This document shows, in pieces, positions 16,679 to 26,113 of a DNA stretch of 64,000 nucleotides. This DNA is from Bin127 sp965203505 (GTDB lineage: Bacteria > Chloroflexota > Dehalococcoidia > Lucifugimonadales > Lucifugimonadaceae). Within the stretch, counting starts at the first letter, position 1. The number at the start of each line of letters is the position of its first letter. Below the pieces are notes generated by a model that was not told the origin of the DNA, ran no database searches, and saw only the letters and a list, made by a program, of their open reading frames with translations. The stretch lies in NCBI GenBank assembly GCA_965203505.1, contig OZ241880.1:1116001-1180000 (forward strand). The letters run 5' to 3'. Position numbers and translations under genes: made by a program.

Positions 16679-18883
16679 ATGCTTGCCGAATCTGGTCGTT
16701 GGATATATCGATACCGATACGGCGTCGTTGTCGTCTGGGTTGTCGCACTCGTTGCGATGTTGCCAGTCGCCCCTCAAGCTCAGAACAAGCTTCTCCCAGG
16801 TGGGTTTACCAACGATGATTATCCGTCTGCCAAAGCATACGAATTGCTGAGAGAAGAGTTTGGCCTACACTCGGTCAATCTTTTATTCATCGTCAGTCAC
16901 GACGAATGGGCACCATATTCTCCCGAATTCACCAACGCGACGAATAGGCTGATTGCGCAGATCGATAAGCATCCCGATGTCGCTGGTATCCGGTCTTTCT
17001 TGACTGAACCGGGACTGGTCTCTCAAGACGGTCGACTTGCGTTGATCGAAGCGGACTTGAGCCTTGACATCGAAGAATCTCTAGTAGTTCTAGATCAGAT
17101 TTTGGAGGATCTGGACCCTGGCGAACTCCAGTTGGTGATGACAGGTGGTCCTCCGTTATACCGCGACATCGTGATTGCGAGCGGCGACGATCTTCGGCGC
17201 GGCGAGATAGTTGCGTTCCCGTTAGCTGTCGTCGCTTTATTGCTGGTGTTTGGCACTTTGGTCGCCGCGATCATGCCCGTAGCTGTCGGTGGCGTCGCGG
17301 TGGCGATAGGACTTGGCGTCGTGTATTACGTGGCTGACTGGCGCGATATGTCGGTGCTCGCTTTCAACATCATCACGCTGCTGGGCATCGGCATGGGCAT
17401 AGATTACTCACTGTTTTACGTGAACCGTTTCAAAGAGGAGTTGGCACGAGGACTGACGGTAGAAGACGCGATTGCAAGAACTCACTCTAGCGCCGGCGTG
17501 GCGATCCTATTCTCAGGAGTCACAAGCGTAATCGGTGTGTCGTCATTATTGCTCTTCGATCTTACCGTTCTGAACTCGATCGGCATTGGTGCCGTGATAG
17601 TGATTTCGATCGCGTTGCTGTCGGCTCAAACTCTGATGCCGGCTGTTCTGAGTATTGTTGGGCATCGGATCAATCGGATACCTGTATTGCCCGGTTGCCG
17701 ACTCAGTGAAGGCATTTGGCACAAGATGGCTGGCAGTGTCATGCGACGGCCTCTGTTTTTCCTTATCCCGACGGTTGTGCTGCTTATCGCCCTTGCGATC
17801 CCGTTCAGAGATATCCGCCCGGGAACCGCCGACGCTACGATATTGCCTGACCGGTACGAGTCGCGGCAAGGTTTCGACTTGTTGCGCGAAGAATTCGGCT
17901 GGGAGATCACTACAGAATTGGTTGTCGCGTACACGTTCGACGGTGATCTATTCTCGGAAGTGAATCTGGACTCTTTGTACGCCTTTGGGCAAGCATTGGA
18001 ACGGTTACCCAGCGTCGAACGAGTGACAAGCATTGTAAATCTTCGCCCAACCCTCGGAATCGGCGATTACCGCGAACTCTACAAACATCCAGAAGCGATC
18101 TACGACGCATCTGCTATGAGACTGCTGAACAACAGTGTGCGCGAAGGCATAGCGCTCTTTTACGTCAGCGCAGACCTGCATCCTTTCTCGTCTGAGGCGC
18201 AAGCGCTCGTTGAAAACATAAAAAGGTTCTCATCTGGTGAACCCGGCAACGTCTACGTTGACGGCGGTGCCGCACGCACGAACGATCTGATCCGATCTCT
18301 CTACGGACGCTTCCCTGTAGTCGCGGCGATTGTGATCGCATTGACATTTATTTCGTTAATGGTCCTGTTCAGATCGATCGTGATACCGTTCAAAGCGGTC
18401 GTTTTGAATGTGCTAAGTATCTTGGCAAGTTTCGGAGCGTTGGTCTGGGTGTTTCAACAGGGAAATATGAGCGGGTTGCTGAACTTCGAATCCCTAGGCG
18501 TTACCGAAGCGACTACGCCGATTGTGCTGTTTGCGGTCTTATTCGGATTGAGCATGGACTACGAGATTTTCCTGCTGTCGCGGATTAGGGAAGCGTATCT
18601 CGAAACAGGCAACAACCAAGAGAGTGTGAAAATGGGACTGCAACGTAGCGGAGCCATAATCACCGGAGCGGCTTCAATCCTCATTCTGGTCGGTGGCAGT
18701 TTCGTCCTCGCTGAGGTGGTGACAGTTAAATCGGTCGGATTCGGCCTTGCGTTGGCCGTGTTCATCGACGTGACAATAGTCCGTATCCTGATCGCTCCGG
18801 CGTTGATGCGTATCTTCGGCAAGTGGAACTGGTGGTTCCCGGCATGGCTTGACCGCAGATTGCCGTCGGTGAAGGCGGGTTGA
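16679..18883 (+). CDS. MMPL/RND family transporter
   Basis: A 734-residue membrane protein with two MMPL halves. Each half has one membrane helix, a large extracytoplasmic loop (about residues 35-175 and 380-540), then a bundle of helices. The family signatures GMGIDYSLF (about residue 240) and GLSMDYEIFLLSR (about residue 622) hold the Asp-Tyr proton-relay pairs. These transporters export lipids, hopanoids or drugs using the proton gradient. The secreted lipocalin-like gene starts 3 bases downstream, so the pair probably handles a lipid or hydrophobic substrate at the envelope. Confidence 0.9.
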   Translation: MLAESGRWIYRYRYGVVVVWVVALVAMLPVAPQAQNKLLPGGFTNDDYPSAKAYELLREEFGLHSVNLLFIVSHDEWAPYSPEFTNATNRLIAQIDKHPDVAGIRSFLTEPGLVSQDGRLALIEADLSLDIEESLVVLDQILEDLDPGELQLVMTGGPPLYRDIVIASGDDLRRGEIVAFPLAVVALLLVFGTLVAAIMPVAVGGVAVAIGLGVVYYVADWRDMSVLAFNIITLLGIGMGIDYSLFYVNRFKEELARGLTVEDAIARTHSSAGVAILFSGVTSVIGVSSLLLFDLTVLNSIGIGAVIVISIALLSAQTLMPAVLSIVGHRINRIPVLPGCRLSEGIWHKMAGSVMRRPLFFLIPTVVLLIALAIPFRDIRPGTADATILPDRYESRQGFDLLREEFGWEITTELVVAYTFDGDLFSEVNLDSLYAFGQALERLPSVERVTSIVNLRPTLGIGDYRELYKHPEAIYDASAMRLLNNSVREGIALFYVSADLHPFSSEAQALVENIKRFSSGEPGNVYVDGGAARTNDLIRSLYGRFPVVAAIVIALTFISLMVLFRSIVIPFKAVVLNVLSILASFGALVWVFQQGNMSGLLNFESLGVTEATTPIVLFAVLFGLSMDYEIFLLSRIREAYLETGNNQESVKMGLQRSGAIITGAASILILVGGSFVLAEVVTVKSVGFGLALAVFIDVTIVRILIAPALMRIFGKWNWWFPAWLDRRLPSVKAG

Positions 18884-18886
18884 TCA

Positions 18887-20008
18887 ATGCGCGTGTTCGT
18901 ATCAATCGTCGCCTCGATGTGCATTGCGGTAACAGTTGCGTGCGCCGACGACATTGTGCTCCGGTCGATTCCGACGCCGGGCCCACCAAAGCCTACGCCT
19001 GAACCGAGACAAATAACGTTGCCGGATGACGATCGGGCGCACGACGCGCCGATCGAGTGGTGGTACTACAACGGACATTTGGAGGCCACAGATGGTGCCG
19101 AGTATTCGTTCCACTTCGTGATTTTCCAAACGCAGGGGGAAGGCAGCGCGAGTCAATTCGAGTTCGGTCAAGCGGGCATTACTGATGTCGAACGGGATTT
19201 CCATACGTATCTCAGTTCGGAAGGGTTCGGCGGTTTCGAGACGTCCGGACCGGATCCCACGTCTGGACTTTTGGGATTAGATTTGATCAACTTTTCATTG
19301 GAAATCGCATCGGATGGAACACACTCGTTAGCAGCGACTGACACGTTGGGGACTTCGGGTGTTCGGCTGCGAACGGACCAACCACTGGAAGTGATGTTGC
19401 ACGAGGGTAGCGGTTGGATGGATTGGCCGTTTGGTTGGACGTACTACTACTCCTACCCACGCATGCAAGCCGAAGGGACGTTGACGTTAGATGGAGAGGA
19501 GTTCGATGTATCTGGCGAGGTTTGGTTTGACCATCAGTGGGGTGATTTCTTCGTTGTCGGCAAACCGGCTGGGTGGCAATGGTTCGCATTGCATATGAAC
19601 GACGGTGCTTCGTTGATGATCGCAGAAGTACGTGACGCCGACGGTAACGTAATTGCGGTTGATGGCACACTGACAAACTCAGAAAATGGGCAACGCATAC
19701 TGGACCCGCAGATAGATGGCATCACGTTGGAAACGACCGACTATTGGACGAGTCGTGAGACCGGCGGCGTTTATCCGGCTGGATGGCGTCTGCGGATCGA
19801 CAGCATAGGCATGGATGTGGTGCTCTCACCATCGGTAGCAGACCAAGAAGCGCCAGCATTGCCGTACGGCAACAAGGCGGCGGCGTACTGGGAAGGTCGT
19901 GTCAATGTACTCGATTCATCCAGCTTGGATGTCATAGGAGTAGCTTTCGCGGAACTTTCGGGTTACGTGGAACCCGAACCGCTCGACTGGCGCAGACAAT
20001 CAGATTGA
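18887..20008 (+). CDS. Secreted AttH/CrtC lipocalin-like protein
   Basis: A 373-residue protein starting with a hydrophobic leader and a Cys at residue 19 (VTVAC). This could be a lipobox, though the -3 residue is not the usual Leu. A Pro-rich linker follows, then two lipocalin-like halves of the AttH/CrtC N-terminal type: the signature EWWYYNGHL near residue 57 and the second block WFDHQWGDF near 205. The family includes carotenoid 1,2-hydratase and proteins of unknown role. It is in an operon with the MMPL exporter 3 bases upstream. I infer lipid or terpenoid handling outside the membrane; hydratase activity is not shown. Confidence 0.8.
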   Translation: MRVFVSIVASMCIAVTVACADDIVLRSIPTPGPPKPTPEPRQITLPDDDRAHDAPIEWWYYNGHLEATDGAEYSFHFVIFQTQGEGSASQFEFGQAGITDVERDFHTYLSSEGFGGFETSGPDPTSGLLGLDLINFSLEIASDGTHSLAATDTLGTSGVRLRTDQPLEVMLHEGSGWMDWPFGWTYYYSYPRMQAEGTLTLDGEEFDVSGEVWFDHQWGDFFVVGKPAGWQWFALHMNDGASLMIAEVRDADGNVIAVDGTLTNSENGQRILDPQIDGITLETTDYWTSRETGGVYPAGWRLRIDSIGMDVVLSPSVADQEAPALPYGNKAAAYWEGRVNVLDSSSLDVIGVAFAELSGYVEPEPLDWRRQSD

Positions 20009-20059
20009 CTGATGGGCAAAATGTAAGGTATTCGGGCATTCGTTTTGCCGTGCATCGCT

Positions 20060-20065
20060 ATAATT
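20060..20065 (+). promoter_or_regulatory. Consensus -10 element before the flavin reductase gene
   Basis: A perfect TATAAT lies 28 bases before the ATG at 20093. No good -35 is seen 16-18 bases upstream. Transcription from here would give a leader of about 20 bases. Confidence 0.45.
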
Positions 20066-20092
20066 TTCGTGTAAACCCAATAGCATATTTGA

Positions 20093-20581
20093 ATGCCGAA
20101 CACTGAAGTAACAACCGATCTGTTCCGTACTGCGTGGTCCAAATTCGCGACTGGCGTGACTGTGTTGACGACGCCAGAGGTTGACGGATCAGGCGTACAC
20201 GGTATGACGGCCAATGGTGTGGCAAGCGTCTCTCTAGAACCTCCATTGGTGCTGGCGATTGTGGGCCACGAACGCAACACGTTTCCGTTGCTGGCTGCAA
20301 ATCGGCGTTTCGGCATTAGCGTACTCACATTGGACCAACGCGGAATCGCTCGTCATTTCACAGTTCCTGACGAGATCAGAGAAACGTTGCCACCGCCCCC
20401 AACGGAACGTTTGGGCAAATCCACCGTAATATCGGGTGCGTTAGCAGCAATGGATTGTCGGGTCACAGAGGCGTTTGAAGCAGGGGACCACACAGTGTTC
20501 ATCGCCGAAGTGGAGTACATCAAAGTCGGTTTCGGGCACCCCTTGGTCTTTTATGAGAGTCACTTCGCGGAACTAGCTTGA
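20093..20581 (+). CDS. Flavin reductase family (FMN-binding split barrel) protein
   Basis: 162 residues covering the whole flavin-reductase-like domain: FATGVTVLTT, the loop GMTANGVASVSLEPPLVL that holds FMN, and the C-terminal GDHTVFIAEVE. Such proteins use NAD(P)H to reduce FMN/FAD, usually to feed a two-component monooxygenase. No monooxygenase partner lies next to it. The gene follows the lipocalin-like gene by 84 bases but has its own -10. Confidence 0.88.
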   Translation: MPNTEVTTDLFRTAWSKFATGVTVLTTPEVDGSGVHGMTANGVASVSLEPPLVLAIVGHERNTFPLLAANRRFGISVLTLDQRGIARHFTVPDEIRETLPPPPTERLGKSTVISGALAAMDCRVTEAFEAGDHTVFIAEVEYIKVGFGHPLVFYESHFAELA

Positions 20582-20682
20582 TCCAGTTCAACCACTCGCG
20601 ATCGCATGGGATTAACGGTCGTTAATGTAGAATTGGAGAGTTAGTCTGACACGATCTCATCCGAAACGCTCCCGAACGAAAC

Positions 20683-21003
20683 ATGTCTGACAACTACGCA
20701 ATTGTTGCCACTGGCGGCAAACAATATCGCGTCCGCCAAGGCGACGTGCTTGATGTTGAAAAGCTGCCCTACCCAGAGGGTTACACAATCACGCTCGACG
20801 ACGTGCTGTTGACATGCGTCGATGGTGAAGTTGAGGTCGGCGACCCGAAAGTCGACGGAGCACAAGTCGTCGCCACTGTTTTATCTCACAGACGGGACAA
20901 GAAGAAGACAGTTTTCAAATACAAGAACAAAACCCGATATCGCATCAAGCGAGGTCACCGACAGCCAATCACTTCACTCGAGATAACGGACATCGAAGTT
21001 TAA
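20683..21003 (+). CDS. rplU: 50S ribosomal protein L21
   Basis: 106 residues, full-length L21. IVATGGKQYRV at the N-terminus and the basic RIKRGHRQ near the C-terminus are diagnostic. Binds 23S rRNA together with L20. First gene of the L21-L27-L31 run. A possible -10 (TAGAAT, 20628-20633) lies in the leader. The Shine-Dalgarno is weak. Confidence 0.96.
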   Translation: MSDNYAIVATGGKQYRVRQGDVLDVEKLPYPEGYTITLDDVLLTCVDGEVEVGDPKVDGAQVVATVLSHRRDKKKTVFKYKNKTRYRIKRGHRQPITSLEITDIEV

Positions 21004-21034
21004 TCGGAACACACTAGATTTCGGAGAATCCCCA

Positions 21035-21295
21035 ATGGCCCACAAAAAAGGTTCAGGTACTTCCAGAAACGGCCGTGATAGCGCGGGACGTCGATTGGGC
21101 GTCAAAGCGTTCAGCGGCGAAATTGTAAGTGCTGGTTCGATACTGGTCCGTCAGCGAGGCACGCGGTTCTACGCCGGTGAAAATGTCGGAATGGGTCGCG
21201 ACCACACTCTATTCGCCACGGTAGATGGCACAGTCCGCTTCGATTATGCCCGTCAAGACAAACGGCGTATCAACGTAGACGCGCCTGTGGCGTGA
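21035..21295 (+). CDS. rpmA: 50S ribosomal protein L27
   Basis: 86 residues starting MAHKKGSGTSRNGRDS. The N-terminus lacks the Firmicutes-type cleavable extension, so the tail that reaches the peptidyl-transferase centre is made directly. GGAGAA sits 8-9 bases before the ATG. 31 bases after rplU. Confidence 0.97.
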   Translation: MAHKKGSGTSRNGRDSAGRRLGVKAFSGEIVSAGSILVRQRGTRFYAGENVGMGRDHTLFATVDGTVRFDYARQDKRRINVDAPVA

Positions 21296-21313
21296 TTCAA
21301 CGGATGCCCCGTT

Positions 21314-21529
21314 ATGAAAACCGACATTCACCCCACATACTTTCCCGAAGCTAAAGTCAATTGCGCTTGCGGCGTGGAAGACATGATCACTGGCTCTACG
21401 CGTGAAGAGATTCACGTGGAAGTCTGTAGCGTCTGTCATCCTTTCTGGACGGGAGAGCAACGTATCGTCGACACCGAGGGGCGCGTCGAAAGATTGATGC
21501 GCCGCTACGGGATGTCGATGCCAGAATAA
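21314..21529 (+). CDS. rpmE: 50S ribosomal protein L31 (zinc-binding type)
   Basis: 71 residues. Starts MKTDIHPTYFPE and keeps C-x-C (NCACG) and C-x-x-C (CSVCHPFW), the C+ form that binds zinc, so it also serves as a zinc reserve. 18 bases after rpmA, same operon. Confidence 0.96.
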   Translation: MKTDIHPTYFPEAKVNCACGVEDMITGSTREEIHVEVCSVCHPFWTGEQRIVDTEGRVERLMRRYGMSMPE

Positions 21530-21544
21530 GCTGTTTGCTGCGAC

Positions 21545-21567
21545 TGGTGCCGAAAGTAGCACCATTT
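21545..21567 (+). terminator. Possible weak terminator after rpmE
   Basis: TGGTGC and GCACCA form a 6-bp stem with an 8-base loop, followed by only three T. It may attenuate rather than stop transcription into the DUF1385 gene. Confidence 0.3.
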
Positions 21568-21664
21568 GAGCGCCTACCATCTTTTTCGAGGCATCGCGGC
21601 TTAATGGGGGCGTTCTCTCTTCCCAGTTCGTCACCCATCGCCTGATCATTGCTCAAGGCACCTA

Positions 21665-22582
21665 ATGGCTGATTCGGCGACCAATTCAGATGTGAAGGAA
21701 GCGACTGGTCGTCTCTACGGTGGCCAGGCGATCATCGAGGGTGTGATGATTCGAGGGGCGCGGGCATGTTCAGTGGCAGTTCGACGCGCCGACGGTTCAA
21801 TACATCACGAGACGATACCACTGCTCAGTTGGGCAAACGGTAGGCTACGACGCATCCCATTTGTGCGTGGAATTTTGGTCTTAATTGAGACACTGGTCAT
21901 TGGCATGCGCGCTTACACCATAGGCGCCAACCAGCAGATCAAAGACGCCGGTGAGGATGAGGATGCCGAGATCGGGGCTCTAGGAATGGGGTTGATGACT
22001 GGGTTCGCATTTGTTTTCGGTATCGCACTGTTCTTTTTGTTGCCCCTGTTTCTGTCAAGACCTGTGGAATCTCAGTCGCACTTCGTTGCTAACATCGTCG
22101 AAGGACTGGCGCGGTTGGTGATTTTCTTGGTCTATATCTGGGCGATCGGATTCATGAAAGACATCAAGCGTATGTATGGCTACCACGGAGCTGAACATAT
22201 GACGATCCACGCGCACGAACACGGCTTGCAGCTGATCCCAAGCGAAATCAGGAAGTTTTCGCCGGCCCACCCGCGTTGCGGCACGTCGTTCCTTCTCACT
22301 GTGATCGTGGTCTCGATAATCCTGTTCATGTTTGTGCCGCGGGAGCCCCTGTGGATGCTCGTGGGATCCAGGATCGTCTTGATACCGGTGATCGCAGCGA
22401 TGAGCTATGAGTTCATCAGGTTTACCGGTTTGCACAGTGGCAACGTATTCGCCGATATGATCGGTAAACCGAATCTGTGGTTGCAAAAACTCACCACCGC
22501 GCAACCCGACGACCAGATGATTGAAGTCGCGGTATCTGCGATGCGTTCAGCGATTGAGATCGACGAACGCGATGCCGCATAA
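21665..22582 (+). CDS. DUF1385 (YqhQ-like) membrane protein
   Basis: 305 residues. Signature YGGQAIIEGVMIRG near residue 18, the RRIPFVRG block, and the Cys/His-rich region YGYHGAEHMTIHAHE and HPRCGTSF after about residue 170. There are four predicted membrane segments (about 110-130, 140-160, 205-225, 230-250). The invariant His and Cys residues suggest metal binding. This gene commonly follows rpmE (and precedes prfA) in Clostridia and Chloroflexota. An AAGG motif lies before the ATG. Function unknown. Confidence 0.9.
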   Translation: MADSATNSDVKEATGRLYGGQAIIEGVMIRGARACSVAVRRADGSIHHETIPLLSWANGRLRRIPFVRGILVLIETLVIGMRAYTIGANQQIKDAGEDEDAEIGALGMGLMTGFAFVFGIALFFLLPLFLSRPVESQSHFVANIVEGLARLVIFLVYIWAIGFMKDIKRMYGYHGAEHMTIHAHEHGLQLIPSEIRKFSPAHPRCGTSFLLTVIVVSIILFMFVPREPLWMLVGSRIVLIPVIAAMSYEFIRFTGLHSGNVFADMIGKPNLWLQKLTTAQPDDQMIEVAVSAMRSAIEIDERDAA

Positions 22583-22612
22583 AACTTGCGTCGTCTGGTA
22601 AACGCCCCCGCG

Positions 22613-23224
22613 TTAATGCCTTCGTCTGGCTAGTTCTGCCCAAACTTCTTCAATTGAAACGCCGACCGATTCCAGCAGGGTGAGGCAGTTGTAAATGAGG
22701 TCAGCCATCTCGAGCGGAACCTCGTCTTTGGCGCCGGTCGCCGCAGCGAGTCCGGTTTCCCCAGCCTCTTCGATGACCTTTTGAGCGATGCGCGAAGGTC
22801 CCGCTTTGATTAGCTTCGCGGTGTACGATCCCTCCGGTAAATCGACCGCGCGCTGGCGGATCACCTCAGCCAATTCGTGCAAAATCCCTGGTCCGACACG
22901 GTTGGTCGATTCGTCGGCTTGATCCAAAGAGACGTGGAAACACGAAATTTTGCCGGTGTGACACGCCGAACCGGCAGGTTTCGCGTGTACCAGCAATGCA
23001 TCGCCGTCACAATCCAAAACGAGGTCTACGACGTTGAGATAATCCCCAGACGTCGATCCCTTTTCCCATAGGGTCTTGCGACTGCGGCTGTAGAACCAGA
23101 CGTGAGGGCCCGCGAGCGTACGTCTCAATGCCTCGCGGTTCATGTGCGCGACCATTAACACGTCCTTGGTGCACGCATCTTGCACGACTGCGGTTAGGAG
23201 CCCTCTGTCGTCAAAGGTAATCAT
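22613..23224 (-). CDS. hisIE: Bifunctional phosphoribosyl-AMP cyclohydrolase / phosphoribosyl-ATP pyrophosphatase
   Basis: 203 residues. The N-terminal HisI half (1-110) has MVAHMNREAL, FYSRSRKTLWEKG, and the zinc and Mg ligands in CDGDALL and CHTGKISCF. The C-terminal HisE half (about 113-203) has the MazG-like helices KVIEEAGET and EMADLIYN. It catalyses steps 2 and 3 of histidine synthesis. It is the last gene of the minus-strand his operon, 22 bases after hisF. Confidence 0.95.
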   Translation of the reverse strand: MITFDDRGLLTAVVQDACTKDVLMVAHMNREALRRTLAGPHVWFYSRSRKTLWEKGSTSGDYLNVVDLVLDCDGDALLVHAKPAGSACHTGKISCFHVSLDQADESTNRVGPGILHELAEVIRQRAVDLPEGSYTAKLIKAGPSRIAQKVIEEAGETGLAAATGAKDEVPLEMADLIYNCLTLLESVGVSIEEVWAELARRRH

Positions 23225-23246
23225 TCGATTGTCTAGCGTCTCGCCT

Positions 23247-24056
23247 TCAATGGACCATTCGAATCGGCAAACCCGACTCAGCCATGTGAGATTTCACTTC
23301 TTGAATGCGCAAGTCTCCATAGTGGAACAACGATGCGGCCAAGACCGCGTCAGCCCCACCGTGGGTAACCGCCTTTACGAAATGTTCTGGTGTGCCGGCG
23401 CCCCCGCTAGCTATCAACGGTATTGACACCTGACATGAGATCGTACCGAGCAAGTCACAGTCGTATCCCGTCTGTTGACCATCGGCATCCATACTCGTGA
23501 CGAGCAACTCTCCAGCTCCAAGTTCCGCCCCGATGCGGGCCCACTTGATGGCATCGAGCGCAGTTGGTTTCCTACCGCCATGTGTGTACACCTGCCACAA
23601 CGCTTCTGCGTAGTTTTCGCTGCCGTCAGGTCGGGCTAGCATGGCCGGTTCTTCAACCCTCTTTGCGTCGATGGCCAGAACGACGCATTGCGAACCAAAT
23701 TCTCGTGCGCACTCTTCGATGAGCTTCGGATTGGCGACTGCCGCTGAGTTGACGCTGACCTTTTCGGCACCGGCTTCCAACATGCGTCGCATGTCTTCCC
23801 GCGAACGGATCCCCCCACCGACGGTCAAAGGTATGAAAACCTCAGCGGAGACACGCATGACGACGTCGATCATAGTATCTCGAGCGTCCGACGAGGCGGT
23901 GATGTCTAGGAAAACCAGTTCGTCAGCGCCTTCGGAATCATAGAAATGTGCCAGTTCAGCTGGATCACCGGCATCCTTTATGTCGACGAAACTTACCCCT
24001 TTGACGACCCGCCCTCGGTCTACATCCAAGCATGGAATGACGCGATTCGTCAGCAT
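23247..24056 (-). CDS. hisF: Imidazole glycerol phosphate synthase cyclase subunit HisF
   Basis: 269 residues, a (beta/alpha)8 barrel. Catalytic Asp11 in PCLDVDRGRVVKG and the second Asp in TSMDADG are present, with phosphate-binding GGGIRS and ASGGAGTPEH. It uses ammonia channelled from HisH to make the imidazole ring. A methyltransferase gene separates it from hisA. Confidence 0.96.
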   Translation of the reverse strand: MLTNRVIPCLDVDRGRVVKGVSFVDIKDAGDPAELAHFYDSEGADELVFLDITASSDARDTMIDVVMRVSAEVFIPLTVGGGIRSREDMRRMLEAGAEKVSVNSAAVANPKLIEECAREFGSQCVVLAIDAKRVEEPAMLARPDGSENYAEALWQVYTHGGRKPTALDAIKWARIGAELGAGELLVTSMDADGQQTGYDCDLLGTISCQVSIPLIASGGAGTPEHFVKAVTHGGADAVLAASLFHYGDLRIQEVKSHMAESGLPIRMVH

Positions 24057-24077
24057 GTTGCACTCGGTAATGGACAG

Positions 24078-24653
24078 CTAGTTTTGTTTGACACGACGCT
24101 TGCGATAGACGTGTACATAGCGTTGGACGCCTAAGGTACGGCGTGTAATGGGTGTCATATCGTGTTCAGCGGCCCAGCGTTCGACGCGCGTAGGATCGAC
24201 GCGTTTCGACTTCGCCGGCCCGTTGTCGCCGCGCGCATCAGTTGAAAACCAATCGGCCACCAGCATCCAACCGCCTCCAGGCAACAGATTCGCGACGGAC
24301 GAAAATAGACGCGCGGGGCTGGTTGTGTTGTGCAGAGCGTCGATGACCACGATGCCGTCGGTATCCAGTTCGGTCGAAGAAAGGTCGTCGCCTGGGACCA
24401 GGGTGGGCGAAATGTTGGTCAGATGAACTCTTTCGACCTCCGATGCCAATTCGTCCAAGACTGTTTGGTCATCATCCAGCGCGATCACGCTACCGTCGTA
24501 TACATACTTGGCAATGGGTATTGTCAACCCTTCGACGCTGCCGCCCAAAACGGCTACATGCTGGGATCGATGTATCGGCAACAGCGAGATGATTGCGTGG
24601 GGGTCGATTTGATCGTTAAACGTGTGCCAACTGGCGGTAGGTCTGGTTGTCAA
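24078..24653 (-). CDS. Class I SAM-dependent methyltransferase
   Basis: 191 residues. Rossmann-type motifs: VAVLGGSVEGLTI (motif I, weakly matching the usual E/D-x-G-x-G), VIALDDDQ (acidic residue for the ribose) and GIVVIDALHN. It is closest in style to UbiE/Methyltransf_11 proteins, but short. It sits inside the his operon between hisA and hisF, with a 21-base gap to hisF. It has no known role in histidine synthesis. Substrate unknown. Confidence 0.75.
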   Translation of the reverse strand: MTTRPTASWHTFNDQIDPHAIISLLPIHRSQHVAVLGGSVEGLTIPIAKYVYDGSVIALDDDQTVLDELASEVERVHLTNISPTLVPGDDLSSTELDTDGIVVIDALHNTTSPARLFSSVANLLPGGGWMLVADWFSTDARGDNGPAKSKRVDPTRVERWAAEHDMTPITRRTLGVQRYVHVYRKRRVKQN

Positions 24654-24707
24654 TGTGGGATCTCTTTGTATCGCGGCTGCTCAGCGCCGGTGTTCATGTG
24701 AGTCGCT

Positions 24708-25430
24708 TTAATCCTCTGCGGACCTAATCGCTTCTGCCAAATCAAGCGAACCGGTGTAGATGGCCATGCCTGTGATCGCGCCCGCGGCGCCGATTTCGCG
24801 GAGTTTGATGACGTCATCAACCGTGGCAATTCCGCCCGCAACCATTATTGGATATTCTATTTGGCTGACCACTTCTGCCACTGTATCGAAATTCGGATGC
24901 GACAATGTTCCGTCGCGAGCGGTATCAGTGTAGATGAAGTTCCGAACGCCACGCGTCTCCGACATCTCGTTGAGTAGATCGATCGCGCGTAGCGAGGTTT
25001 CGGAAAGCCAACCGCGAGTTTTAACGTATCCATCTTCGGCATCGACGGAAACACAGATTTGGTGATCACCAAACGTCTCGACACTTTGTTGTACATGGTC
25101 TGGGTTTTCAACCGCAGCCGTCCCAAAAATGGCTAAATCGACTCCCATATCCAATACATCGGTCACATCTTCGACGCCACGTATCCCGCCGCCCATCTGA
25201 ACTGGTACATCTACTGAGCGAACAATTCGTCGAACGATCTGAGCGTTTACGCGAGAGCCGTCTTTGGCACCGTCCAAGTCGATTACGTGGAGCCTGCGAG
25301 CTCCCAAGTCGATCCACCTGAGGGCGGCATCCAAAGGGTCATTGTCGAATACGGTCTCTCTCTCGTAGTCGCCTTTGAAAAGGCGAGCACATCGCCCATT
25401 TCTGATGTCTATTGCCGGGATTACATGCAT
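24708..25430 (-). CDS. hisA: 1-(5-phosphoribosyl)-5-[(phosphoribosylamino)methylideneamino]imidazole-4-carboxamide isomerase
   Basis: About 240 residues, the half-barrel relative of HisF. PAIDIRNGRCARL at the start gives the catalytic Asp; YTDTARDG gives the second. GGGIR and GGIAT bind phosphate. I start at ATG 25430, which matches the family's N-terminus; a TTG at 25451, directly after the hisH stop, would add seven residues. Fourth step of histidine synthesis. Confidence 0.94.
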   Translation of the reverse strand: MHVIPAIDIRNGRCARLFKGDYERETVFDNDPLDAALRWIDLGARRLHVIDLDGAKDGSRVNAQIVRRIVRSVDVPVQMGGGIRGVEDVTDVLDMGVDLAIFGTAAVENPDHVQQSVETFGDHQICVSVDAEDGYVKTRGWLSETSLRAIDLLNEMSETRGVRNFIYTDTARDGTLSHPNFDTVAEVVSQIEYPIMVAGGIATVDDVIKLREIGAAGAITGMAIYTGSLDLAEAIRSAED

Positions 25431-25453
25431 TTCCGATGAACGAGGAGGCAATC

Positions 25454-26113
25454 TCAGACGGTTGCTTGGGCGAACTCCAGAAAGCGTTCATAGATCGACA
25501 GTCCGGCACGACCGCTTTTCTCCGGGTGGAACTGCGTCCCGATAACGTTGCCTCTGACTACCGCCGCGCACACGTCAATCCCGTGAGGTGAAACGGCTGC
25601 GACAACTTCAGGGTCGGCGACGTTGCAGTGGTAGGAGTGCACGAAATAAAAGAACGTGTTTTGCGGTATCCCGCCGAATACCGGGTGGCGGGGCACCGCA
25701 TCGTCTCGAAAGCGAACGGTGTTCCAACCCATGTGCGGTATCTTCAAAGGTCGCCCAGTCGATTCTGCCAAAACCCTTGGGAGCCGGACCACCTCTCCTT
25801 CCAAAACGCTCAGACCGGGGAGTGTGCCTTCCTCTGATCGTTCGAACAGTATTTGCATTCCTAAACAGACGCAGAGCAACGGCCTACCTGATGCTGCGAA
25901 CTCGCGGATCGTAGATGGCAATCGCAGGTCGTTCAACTGTTTCATTACCGCATCGTTGGCACCGACGCCGGGCAGGATGGCCGCGTGAGACGATGCGATG
26001 ATTTTTGGGTCGGTAGTGACCACTGGTTTGCCACCGACGACACGAACCGCTTTTGCGACGCTATGGATGTTGGCGGCGCCGGTATTGATTATGGCGAGAC
26101 GGAAATCGTTCAT
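25454..26113 (-). CDS. hisH: Imidazole glycerol phosphate synthase glutaminase subunit HisH
   Basis: 219 residues. The glutaminase triad is intact: Cys in CVCLGMQ and the His and Glu in TQFHPEKSG. The oxyanion strand is PGVGA. It supplies ammonia to HisF. The start overlaps the stop of the upstream adenosyltransferase gene by 4 bases (ATGA). Confidence 0.96.
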   Translation of the reverse strand: MNDFRLAIINTGAANIHSVAKAVRVVGGKPVVTTDPKIIASSHAAILPGVGANDAVMKQLNDLRLPSTIREFAASGRPLLCVCLGMQILFERSEEGTLPGLSVLEGEVVRLPRVLAESTGRPLKIPHMGWNTVRFRDDAVPRHPVFGGIPQNTFFYFVHSYHCNVADPEVVAAVSPHGIDVCAAVVRGNVIGTQFHPEKSGRAGLSIYERFLEFAQATV

